Below, in pieces: positions 18,309-25,632 of a stretch of DNA of 64,000 nucleotides. Positions within the stretch are counted from its first letter, which is position 1, and every line of letters starts with the position of its first letter. The translations under genes were made by a program, and so were the position numbers. The notes below the pieces were generated by a model. It did not search any database. It saw only the letters and a program-made list of their open reading frames with translations, and was not told the DNA's origin. The stretch is from Planctomyces sp. SH-PL14. Its GTDB lineage: Bacteria > Planctomycetota > Planctomycetia > Planctomycetales > Planctomycetaceae. Location of the stretch: assembly GCF_001610835.1 (NCBI RefSeq), contig NZ_CP011270.1, positions 6,404,001 to 6,468,000 of the forward strand, given 5' to 3'.

Positions 18309-19673
18309 ATGTTCGGATCCCTCCACTGGATGCTGATTCTCGTGGCGCTGGCGGGGCCCGCTCAGGCCCCCCGTCCCGGACGCCCGCTCCCTGGCGGCGG
18401 CCCTCCGCCGGGCGGCCGGCCGCTTCCCGCCGGCCGTACGGCTCCCGCGGCTCCTTCGGCCTCTTGGATTCCGCTCTCGACGGCGGAGCAGTTCGCGATG
18501 CTGCTGAAGCTCAAAGAGGTTGGGAAAGAGATCGGAGTCGAGTCGCCGCCGCAGGAAATGCTGGCCGACCTGCGACAGCTGGTCCGGGGAGGCGGCTCGG
18601 CCGAGGTAAGCGACTCCACCAAAGGGGCCGAAGGGCTTCCGATCGAAAAAAGGGCCGAAGGGCCCCCGACGGAGAAAGGGGCGGAAGGCCCCCCGACCGA
18701 TCCGGCCGAATATCTGGCGATCGTGGAAAAGCACTGCGGCCGCGCCCCGGCGAAGCGGCTGCGGGAACTCCGTTTCCAGGCGCTCGGGCTGCGGTTTGCC
18801 GCCAAGGCCGATCCGGCACTGGCCAGGGCCCTCAGCCTCAGTCCGTCGCAGACGGCCGGGCTCGGCGAGCTGCCGATTGCGGGGCTCCCCGAGCAGCTCG
18901 GCGGGAGTTCGGGAGAGGCGCTGCGGGCGGTCGAGCTCCGGTTTCTCACGGAGTCCCAGCGCGGCAAGTGGCAGGAGGCCTGCGGAACGCCCTCGACCGT
19001 GCAGCTCCCGCCGCTGATCTCGGTGGCCGGATTCGGGGGCAAGGTCCGCGTGCCGCAGCTTCTGGCCGGCGGGGGCTTCGCCCGGGTTCTCGGAGATCCG
19101 GCCGTTCAGAAAGATCTGTCGATCACGGAGCGTCAGCAGGGGAAGCTGGACGGCCTGATCACCGCTCTCAAGGAGGGGGACGCCGCGGCGCTCGAAGGGG
19201 TTCCGGAACGGGTGGAGTATGACGAACTGGCCAGCCTGGCCGAGAAGCGTCGCGATGCGGCCCGGAAGACGATCCAGGACACCCTCGGCACCGAGGTCGA
19301 GAAGCGTGTCTCCCAGATTGCGCGGCAGCAGGCGGGCCTCCTGCCTTCGCTGCGGTCTGATCCGGAAATCGAGCGGCTTCTGGCCGTGACGAACGAGCAG
19401 CACGACAAGCTGGCGTTTCTGCTGCAGAGCGGCGCGCTGCCGACTCCGCCGCGAGTCGTGGGCCGCCCGACCCCGGAGATGTTCGGCCAGTTTCGGGAGT
19501 ATCGCCGGATCGTCGACGAGGCGATCTTTGACCAGGTCCTCACCGCCGAGCAGCGGGACGTCTGGAAGGAGCTGACGGGCGAGCCGCTCGATGTCGACCT
19601 GAAGCTGCTCCCCTTCCTTCCCGCCCCTCCGCCGCGGTCGCGAACCTCCGAAGCGAACCGCGGCCGCGAGTGA
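18309..19673 (+). CDS. exported LTxxQ-repeat protein B1, partner of A1
   Basis: 454 aa. Signal peptide 1-20, then a Pro/Gly-rich linker (21-52) and a short AEGPPTEK-type triplication (106-131). The rest is helical with repeated motifs DP-x5-L-x-[LIV]-[TS]-x-x-Q at 168-181, 263-276 and 351-364, and VLTAEQRDVW / FLTESQRGKW at 409-419 and 212-221. The [LIV]TxxQ signature recalls the Spy/CpxP family of periplasmic chaperones, though this protein is much longer and the link is only by motif. It is clearly homologous to B2 (20788-22011) over almost its full length, for example the shared GLLPSLRSDPEI. A chaperone or assembly factor for A1 is a testable idea. Confidence 0.8.
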   Translation: MFGSLHWMLILVALAGPAQAPRPGRPLPGGGPPPGGRPLPAGRTAPAAPSASWIPLSTAEQFAMLLKLKEVGKEIGVESPPQEMLADLRQLVRGGGSAEVSDSTKGAEGLPIEKRAEGPPTEKGAEGPPTDPAEYLAIVEKHCGRAPAKRLRELRFQALGLRFAAKADPALARALSLSPSQTAGLGELPIAGLPEQLGGSSGEALRAVELRFLTESQRGKWQEACGTPSTVQLPPLISVAGFGGKVRVPQLLAGGGFARVLGDPAVQKDLSITERQQGKLDGLITALKEGDAAALEGVPERVEYDELASLAEKRRDAARKTIQDTLGTEVEKRVSQIARQQAGLLPSLRSDPEIERLLAVTNEQHDKLAFLLQSGALPTPPRVVGRPTPEMFGQFREYRRIVDEAIFDQVLTAEQRDVWKELTGEPLDVDLKLLPFLPAPPPRSRTSEANRGRE

Positions 19674-20181
19674 CCGCGAGCGGGTGAAGAGGCCAGTGGG
19701 CCGAGTCGCTGCGGAGATCGAGCGGGGACTTCCTGTCGGCCGCCGTGATGCCGTTCCTGCCCCGGATATTCCCTCCGCGCAGGCGGACCGGCAGCTCGCG
19801 AGAAGCCCTCGACGAAGTCGGCGGTCCCCCGGGGGCGAGGGGAATGCTGCACCGCTTTGGCTGGCCGACGGAATGCAACCGCAATCCGAGATCCCGGTTC
19901 GACAGGTCCGCTCTTCCTGAGCGCCGGCAGGGACCAGACCGGTTGTGTCTTCCCTGCAGAGAGATCCGTCCACCCCGATCCTGCCGATCTGTTTGGCAAA
20001 ATGGGTGGTATGGGTCATTCTTGTTGACAGGGGTCAACGGCTCGATACCTTCGACACTGCCACTCTCGGCTTGGAGCGATTGCGGCGGTTACTCCGAACG
20101 TGTCCATCATCCGGTCTGGGCAGTCGCGGGCTCGCTGTGATGAAATTCCTGTTGCCGCCGTGACAAGACGAGGGGGTTCGA
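19674..20181. other. 508-bp intergenic region before A2
   Basis: No gene recognised. It holds the candidate A2 promoter at 20024-20051 and the GAGGGGG ribosome site just before the A2 ATG. No member of the R1-R7 repeats is present. Confidence 0.4.
20024..20051 (+). promoter_or_regulatory. candidate sigma-70 type promoter of the second Tyr-rich gene
   Basis: A perfect TTGACA (20024-20029), a 16-bp spacer and TACCTT (20046-20051). A short inverted repeat TTGAC...GTCAA overlaps the -35 (20025-20037) and could be an operator. Spacing and layout resemble the candidate at A1. Confidence 0.45.
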
Positions 20182-20595
20182 ATGTTCACTGTCAAGAAAA
20201 CTCTGCTGGCCCTGCTGGTCGGCATCTCGCTGTTCGCTTCGGCGCCGAGCCAGGCGAAGGCGGCCGGGCTCGACTACTACGCGTACTCGCTGGCCTATGA
20301 CGGTCTGGTGTACGCGGGCGGGGCCTACCAGCAGTCGCCGTCGCCCACGACCTACGAGTACTACGCGTACATCTACGGCTACTACGGCCTGGTCTACACG
20401 GAGTACGCCTACAACGCCAAGGTCTACAGCTACCAGTCCGACGCCTCGACGTTCTGCTACTACTCGGCCCTCTTCGGGAACTACACGTACCAGTACGAAG
20501 GCCGCAGCTACCTCTGGTTCGTGTCGGCGATCTTCGAAACGTACGCCTCGGACGTTGCCGAGCTCTCCTACTACTACAGCCCTTACGGCATCTGA
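20182..20595 (+). CDS. secreted tyrosine-rich protein A2 (26% Tyr), paralogue of A1
   Basis: 137 aa. The signal peptide MFTVKKTLLALLVGISLFAS...AKA has the same plan as A1. The mature chain of about 110 residues has 29 Tyr. It aligns with A1 through YIYGYYG, TEYAY, CYYSALF and the YYYSPYGI end. It differs by one Cys, a few Lys/Arg and an SPSPTT stretch, so the two have diverged well beyond a recent copy. The ribosome site GACGAGGGGGTT mirrors that of A1. The composition could favour stacked or crosslinked assemblies at the cell surface (inference). Followed by a terminator, then B2. Confidence 0.85.
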   Translation: MFTVKKTLLALLVGISLFASAPSQAKAAGLDYYAYSLAYDGLVYAGGAYQQSPSPTTYEYYAYIYGYYGLVYTEYAYNAKVYSYQSDASTFCYYSALFGNYTYQYEGRSYLWFVSAIFETYASDVAELSYYYSPYGI

Positions 20596-20620
20596 AACGC
20601 GTCAGAGCCTAGCTCAACTG

Positions 20621-20654
20621 GCGGGGTCCCGAGCTGCTCGGGGTCCCGCTTTTT
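20621..20654 (+). terminator. intrinsic terminator/attenuator between A2 and B2
   Basis: A 13-bp stem (20621-20633 with 20637-20649, GCGGGGTCCCGAG type, two G-U pairs) with a CTG loop and a T5 tract at 20650-20654. It occupies the same place in the module as the hairpin after A1. Confidence 0.88.
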
Positions 20655-20787
20655 CGTTGAAGTCGGCGAGTGCCGCTTGTGTGGTGTCCGGACGGGTCGC
20701 AAACTCGCTCCAGCCGATGGCGCGACCCGGGCCGATTCCGACCGGCGTCCCGTCCTCCCGGCGGTCTCTCGTTGAGGAGCCTCTCCC

Positions 20788-22011
20788 GTGAAGCGTCTTC
20801 CCGCGATCTCCGCGTTGGTCCTGCTGCTGACGCTCCTGGCTGGCGGCGCCACGGGCCAGGAGCCCCGGCCGCCGGCGACTCCGGTCATCGAGTGGGGGCT
20901 GATCTCGCCCCCCGAGCAGTACCTCCGTCTCCTGGCCAACCCCCGGGTGCTGGAGGACCTGAAAGTCGCCGAAGTTCCCGAATCGCTGTCGAAGGAACTC
21001 CACGCGAAGGCCCTCGCGGCGTCGCAGTCGGAGACTCAGCCCGGGAAGTCCGTCCCCCAGCTCCGGGAGTGCGCGGCGCTCGTCGAAGAGGCTCTCGGGA
21101 AGGAGGCGGCCCACCGGGTGGAGCAGGTCCGCTACCAGTGCGTCGGCCTGCGATACGCCGTCCAGGAAGATCCGGGGCTGGCGAGCGACCTGAAACTGAC
21201 CGAAACGCAGCAGGAACGGGTCGCGGCCCTGCCGATCGGCGGTCTCCCCCCGCGCCTGGGAGGGGCCGACTTCGCCTCGTTGCGGACCGCGGAAGCGGAG
21301 ATCCTCGACGCCGGCCAGAAGCGGCGCTGGGAGGCGCTGTGCGGATCGCTCCTGGAGGGGCGACTGCCGCTCATGATGGCGATCAAGGGGGGCGGGAATG
21401 TCGGGAAGGTCAAGATTCCGGTCGTGCTCAGCGGCGGGACCTATGGCCGTCTGCTCGTCGACCCGGCGATCCAGCAGGAGCTCAAGCTGACGCCCCCTCA
21501 GGTTGAAAAGGTCCGCGAGGTGATCCCCCGGCTTCAGCAGGGGGACGCCGACGTCATCAAGGAGAACCCGCCGGAAGTCGAACCCCTCCGGCTCCGGGAG
21601 ATTGCGACCGACCGCCGGGACGCCGTGCGGAAGCTCATCAAGGAGGAGTTCTCGCCCAAGATCGAAACGCGGCTGACGCAGCTGGTCCGCCAGCACCAGG
21701 GGCTGCTTCCCAGCCTCCGCTCCGATCCGGAGATCGCGGAGATGCTGAAGTTCACCGAGGAGCAGAACCGGAAGATCGGAATCCTGATGCAGAGCGGCGT
21801 GCTCCCGCGCCCGCCCCGTCCGACCGGGACTCCGCAGCAGGTCGAAGCGGCCTTCAACGAGTTTCGGCGGCTCCTCGACGAAGTGATCGTGGCTGAGGTC
21901 CTCACCGAGGCCCAGCAGAAGCAGTGGACCGAGATGTCCGGAGAGCCGTACGAGGTCTCGATCCTCATCGGCCCCTTCCTCCCGCTGGTCCCGCGGGGTC
22001 CCGCCCCCTGA
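20788..22011 (+). CDS. exported LTxxQ-repeat protein B2, partner of A2
   Basis: 407 aa from GTG 20788, with GAGGAG 12 bases upstream. Signal peptide MKRLPAISALVLLLTLLAGG ends near TGQE. The repeated motifs match B1: DLKLTETQ, ELKLTPPQ and MLKFTEEQ, plus EVLTEAQQKQW and EILDAGQKRRW. The Pro-rich and AEGPPTEK insertions of B1 are absent. Strong shared blocks are QGLLPSLRSDPEI, the LLQSG/LMQSG segment and the final GEP. Motifs recall Spy/CpxP-type chaperones. Direct evidence of function is lacking. Confidence 0.8.
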   Translation: MKRLPAISALVLLLTLLAGGATGQEPRPPATPVIEWGLISPPEQYLRLLANPRVLEDLKVAEVPESLSKELHAKALAASQSETQPGKSVPQLRECAALVEEALGKEAAHRVEQVRYQCVGLRYAVQEDPGLASDLKLTETQQERVAALPIGGLPPRLGGADFASLRTAEAEILDAGQKRRWEALCGSLLEGRLPLMMAIKGGGNVGKVKIPVVLSGGTYGRLLVDPAIQQELKLTPPQVEKVREVIPRLQQGDADVIKENPPEVEPLRLREIATDRRDAVRKLIKEEFSPKIETRLTQLVRQHQGLLPSLRSDPEIAEMLKFTEEQNRKIGILMQSGVLPRPPRPTGTPQQVEAAFNEFRRLLDEVIVAEVLTEAQQKQWTEMSGEPYEVSILIGPFLPLVPRGPAP

Positions 22012-22026
22012 TCGACGGCACGGGCG

Positions 22027-22060
22027 GCGGGCGGAGGCGTGCTGCCGCCTGACCGCCCGC
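22027..22060 (+). terminator. possible weak terminator after B2
   Basis: GCGGGCGG plus AGGCG (22027-22039) pair with CGCCT plus CCGCCCGC (22046-22060), with a 2-nt bulge. A very G/C-rich stem 15 bp after the B2 stop, but followed only by TCTCTG rather than a T-run. Confidence 0.4.
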
Positions 22061-22169
22061 TCTCTGCGGACCGCTGCGGAAATCGCGGCACGGGGGTTCG
22101 TCCGCCATCGAAAATGCTCTATCGTGCAGGAGGCGCCGCGCGCGGCCGCCGTACCTTCACGAGGACTGC

Positions 22170-24236
22170 ATGTCGAACCCGCTGCTCGCCACCTCCGGAC
22201 TCCCCGCCTTCGACGCCATCCGGCCCGAGCACATCCTGCCGGCGATCGAGGAAGTCCTGGCGGACTCGCGGACGCAGCTTGAGGATCTCGAGATCCACCT
22301 CCAGCCGACCTGGGACGGCCTGATGGCCCCGATCGACCGGATCAACCGGCGGTTCGAGCGGGCCTGGGGGCCCGTAGCGCACCTCTTCGGCGTCCTGAAT
22401 TCGCCGGAGCTGCGGGCCGCCTATGAAGAGGCCCTCCCCAAGGTGGTCGAGTTCGGGCTGCGGATGCGGCAGAGCGAGCCGATCTACAAGACCCTCAAGT
22501 ACATTAAGGCCAACGACGTCTGGAAGACCCTCACGCCGGTCCAGCAGCGGATCGTCGATCAGCGGATCCTGGCCACGGAACTCTCCGGGATCGGGCTCGC
22601 GGGCGATGAGCGGCAGCGGTTCAACGACATCGAGAAGGAGCTCTCGCGGCTCTCGACGGAGTTCTCGAACCATGTCCTCGATTCGACGAAGGCCTGGTCG
22701 CTCATCGTGACGGAGGAAGAAGACGGGGCCGGTCTCCCGCTCTCGCTCCGCAGCCTTGCCGCCCAGTCTTACAACAAGTCGAAGCCGGAAGGGGCCGCCG
22801 AGGCGACCCCCGAAGCGGGCCCGTGGAAGATCACGCTCGATCTCCCCTCCTACAACCCGTTCCTGCAGCACTGCCGCAACCGGGCCCTCCGCGAAGAGGC
22901 GTACCACGCCTACATGACGCGGGCCTCGTCCGGAGAGTTCGACAACACGGAGCTCTGCCGGCAGATCCTGAAGCTCAAGCGGGAGAAGGCCCGGCTCCTC
23001 GGCTATGAGAACTTCGCCCAGGTGAGCCTCGCCGAGAAGATGGCGGGCAAGGCCGAGACGGTCCACGAGATGTTCGAGACCCTTCTTGCCGCCGCCCGTC
23101 CGGCGGGAGAGAAGGACATGATCGAGCTCCACGAACTGGCGATCGCCTCCGGCCAGGCGGGCCCGATCGAGCACTGGGACGTCCCGTTCTGGGCGGAGCG
23201 GCTCCGCGAGCGGAAGTTCAATTTCACCGACGAAGAGCTGCGGCCCTACTTCGCCCATGAGAAGGTCCTCGACGGACTGTTCCAGCTCCTGCAGCGGCTG
23301 TTCGGGATCACGGTCGTCCCGGCGGACGGCCAGGCGCCCGTGTGGCACCAGGACGCCCGCTACTTCATGATCCTGAACGAAGCGGGCCAGGAGATCGCCG
23401 GGTTCTACTACGACCCGTACTCGCGGCCGGAGAACAAGCGGCCCGGTGCCTGGATGGACGACTGCCTCACCCGCCGGCGGATCGACGGCTCCCTGCAGCA
23501 TCCGGTCGCGCACCTTGTCTGCAACTGCACGCCGCCGGTCGGGAACGAGCCGGCCCTGATGACCTTCCGCGAAGTCGAGACCCTGTTCCACGAGTTCGGC
23601 CACGGCCTGCAGCACATGCTGACGACGGTCGAGCATCCGGAAGTCGCGGGGATCAGCGGCGTCGAGTGGGACGCGGTCGAGCTCCCGAGCCAGTTCATGG
23701 AGAACTGGTGTTATCACCGCCCCACGCTGATGAGCCTTGCCCGGCACTACAAGACCGGCGCCCCGCTCCCGAACGATCTCTACGAAAAGCTCGTCGCCGC
23801 CAAAACGTTCCGGGCCGGCTCGATGATGCTCCGCCAGATCACGTTCGGCATGACCGACATGGAACTGCACACGAAGTTCGATCCCGAGGGCGGCGAGACG
23901 ATCTTCGACGTCCAGAAGCGGGTCATGGAGCGGACCGCCGTTCTGCCGATGGACCCTCGCGACCGGTTCTTGTGCGCCTTCTCGCACATCTTCGCCGGCG
24001 GCTATTCGGCCGGGTACTACAGCTACAAGTGGGCCGAGGTCCTGAGCGCCGACGCCTTCTCGGCCTTCGAGGAGGCGGGGCTCGACAACGAGGACGCGGT
24101 CCAGACGACCGGCCGCCTGTTCCGGGACACGGTCCTGGCCCTCGGCGGAAGCCAGCACCCGATGGAGGTCTACCGCTCCTTCCGCGGCCGCGAGCCCAAT
24201 GCCGCGGCCCTCCTGCGGCACACGGGGCTGGCCTGA
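22170..24236 (+). CDS. prlC: oligopeptidase A-type M3 family metallopeptidase
   Basis: 688 aa, usual length for oligopeptidase A. The N terminus [20 protein letters not shown] and the zinc motif HEFGH at 474-478 ([13 protein letters not shown]) identify the thimet/OpdA family. The third ligand Glu is expected in the [17 protein letters not shown] helix. No signal peptide, so it is cytoplasmic. Its known role is degradation of short peptides, including cleaved signal peptides. ACGAGGACTGC precedes the ATG. It follows B2 by 158 bp and may be co-transcribed, but it is a housekeeping gene and need not be part of the module. Confidence 0.95.
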   Translation: MSNPLLATSGLPAFDAIRPEHILPAIEEVLADSRTQLEDLEIHLQPTWDGLMAPIDRINRRFERAWGPVAHLFGVLNSPELRAAYEEALPKVVEFGLRMRQSEPIYKTLKYIKANDVWKTLTPVQQRIVDQRILATELSGIGLAGDERQRFNDIEKELSRLSTEFSNHVLDSTKAWSLIVTEEEDGAGLPLSLRSLAAQSYNKSKPEGAAEATPEAGPWKITLDLPSYNPFLQHCRNRALREEAYHAYMTRASSGEFDNTELCRQILKLKREKARLLGYENFAQVSLAEKMAGKAETVHEMFETLLAAARPAGEKDMIELHELAIASGQAGPIEHWDVPFWAERLRERKFNFTDEELRPYFAHEKVLDGLFQLLQRLFGITVVPADGQAPVWHQDARYFMILNEAGQEIAGFYYDPYSRPENKRPGAWMDDCLTRRRIDGSLQHPVAHLVCNCTPPVGNEPALMTFREVETLFHEFGHGLQHMLTTVEHPEVAGISGVEWDAVELPSQFMENWCYHRPTLMSLARHYKTGAPLPNDLYEKLVAAKTFRAGSMMLRQITFGMTDMELHTKFDPEGGETIFDVQKRVMERTAVLPMDPRDRFLCAFSHIFAGGYSAGYYSYKWAEVLSADAFSAFEEAGLDNEDAVQTTGRLFRDTVLALGGSQHPMEVYRSFRGREPNAAALLRHTGLA

Positions 24237-24256
24237 GCCGCTTCGAGGGGGGAAGA

Positions 24257-24354
24257 TTAAACACCAAGACACCAAGATGGCACAAAGGGGACGAAGTGGG
24301 GCGGTGATTGCTTTCTTGGTGCCCTTGGTGCGACCTTTGTGCCTTGGTGTTTAA
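24257..24354. repeat. R3 inverted repeat (TTAAACACCAAG family)
   Basis: TTAAACACCAAGACACCAAG at the left and CCTTGGTGTTTAA at the right form a stem-loop spanning the gap between the prlC-like and HDAC-like genes. Related sequences are at 55985-56075 and 58373-58418. Confidence 0.7.
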
Positions 24355-24387
24355 TCCGAAGGAATGGACCGCAGCCGGGAGGTCGCG

Positions 24388-25329
24388 ATGCTGCTGTATG
24401 CCGACAACCGCTTTACCCATCACGAGACCGGCAATCACCCCGAGCAGCCGGCCCGGATCGAGCGGCTCATGGGGCTGGTCGAGCAGCCGGAGATTGCCGC
24501 GCGGGTGACCCGTAGGCCCCTGCGGACCATCACCCGCGACGAGCTGCTCCTCGTTCACGAGCCGGCCTATCTCGACCGTCTCGAGAAGTTCTCCGCGGAC
24601 GGCGGCGGGAAGATCGATCCCGACACGATTGTCGCGAAGGAGTCGCTCGGCGTCGCCAAGGACGCCGCCGGGACCGCGCTCGCGGCCGTCGATGCCGTCA
24701 TGACGGGCGAGGACCGCCGCGCCCTGTGTCTTGTCCGCCCCCCCGGACACCACGCGCTCGCCGGGCGGGCGATGGGCTTCTGTCTCTTCAACAACGTCGC
24801 TCTCGCGGCCGCCTACGCCCGGAAGAAGCACGAACTCGACCGGGTTCTGATCGTCGACTGGGACGTCCACCACGGGAACGGGACGCAGGACATCTTCTAT
24901 CGGGACGGCAACGTCTACTTCCTCTCGCTCCACCGTTTCCCGTTCTATCCGGGGACCGGCGACAGCGACGAGATCGGCGAAGGCCGCGGGCTCGGCGCGA
25001 TCCGCAACGTCCCGCTCCGCTTCGGCATCAGCCGGGAGGACTATCTCGCGGCGTTCCGGCGGTCGATCGACACCTTCACGGAGCGGGTCAAGCCGCAGCT
25101 CCTCCTGATCAGCGCCGGCTTCGACGCCCACCGCTCCGATCCGATCGGCTCGCTCGGTCTCGAGAGCGAAGACTTCGCCGCCCTGACGGAGCACGTCCTT
25201 CAGGTCGCCCAGACGCACTGCGAAGGGCGGATCGTCAGTCTCCTCGAAGGGGGCTACAACCTCGATGCCCTGAAGGAGTCGGTGAAGCACCACATCGACG
25301 TCCTCGCGCCGCCGAAGGAACCGGCATAG
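24388..25329 (+). CDS. histone deacetylase-like (class II HDAC / acetylpolyamine or acetoin utilisation type) hydrolase
   Basis: 313 aa. Motifs HETGNHPEQPARI, the active-site RPPGHHA, VDWDVHHGNGTQ with zinc ligands D and H, SAGFDAH with the second Asp, and the terminal EGGYN are all present, as in arginase-fold deacetylases. Bacterial members remove acetyl groups from lysines, polyamines or other amines. The substrate is unresolved. GGGAGG supports ATG 24388 over an ATG at 24364, which has its purine run too close. Confidence 0.92.
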   Translation: MLLYADNRFTHHETGNHPEQPARIERLMGLVEQPEIAARVTRRPLRTITRDELLLVHEPAYLDRLEKFSADGGGKIDPDTIVAKESLGVAKDAAGTALAAVDAVMTGEDRRALCLVRPPGHHALAGRAMGFCLFNNVALAAAYARKKHELDRVLIVDWDVHHGNGTQDIFYRDGNVYFLSLHRFPFYPGTGDSDEIGEGRGLGAIRNVPLRFGISREDYLAAFRRSIDTFTERVKPQLLLISAGFDAHRSDPIGSLGLESEDFAALTEHVLQVAQTHCEGRIVSLLEGGYNLDALKESVKHHIDVLAPPKEPA

Positions 25330-25632
25330 GGCCGTAGCACGGACGTTGCCGGCCTACAGGTCGGCATTCCTCTTCAGCCGCTCTGGCCCAAAGGACCATC
25401 CCTTCCGCCAGCCAGGGCCAACGGCCCTGGTTTGGTCTTCCAGCACATGGGGGGGCGAGGCTCCTGCCGAGCCGCAGCGGTCGCGTCCGCGGCCGATGAA
25501 TCCTCGACTCTCCTCTGTGTCCTCCGTTTCTCTGTGTTTCAAAACTCTTCCGGAAGAAAGAAACACAGGGGTGCAGAGAGCATAGAGAGGAGGAGGTGGG
25601 CCGATCCGCCGATCCGTGTTCGCTCGCCCTGC
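25330..25632. repeat. cluster of short repeats (palindrome, R2 arm, R5 inverted pair)
   Basis: This gap between converging genes contains the palindrome CCAGGGCC-AAC-GGCCCTGG (25412-25430), an R2 arm (25452-25475), and the R5 pair of CTCTGTGTTTC units (25511-25540) facing AGAAACACAGG units (25559-25590). No gene is evident. The palindrome may act as a transcription stop for either neighbour. Confidence 0.6.

Noticed and set aside
17949-20018. 689-residue minus-strand frame opposite A1/B1
   Set aside because: Antisense of B1 and of the Tyr codons of A1; Ser/Arg low complexity.
17792-20595. Possibility that A1 and A2 are spurious low-complexity frames
   Set aside because: Both have signal peptides, well-placed ribosome sites and following terminators, and they align to each other in ordered blocks.
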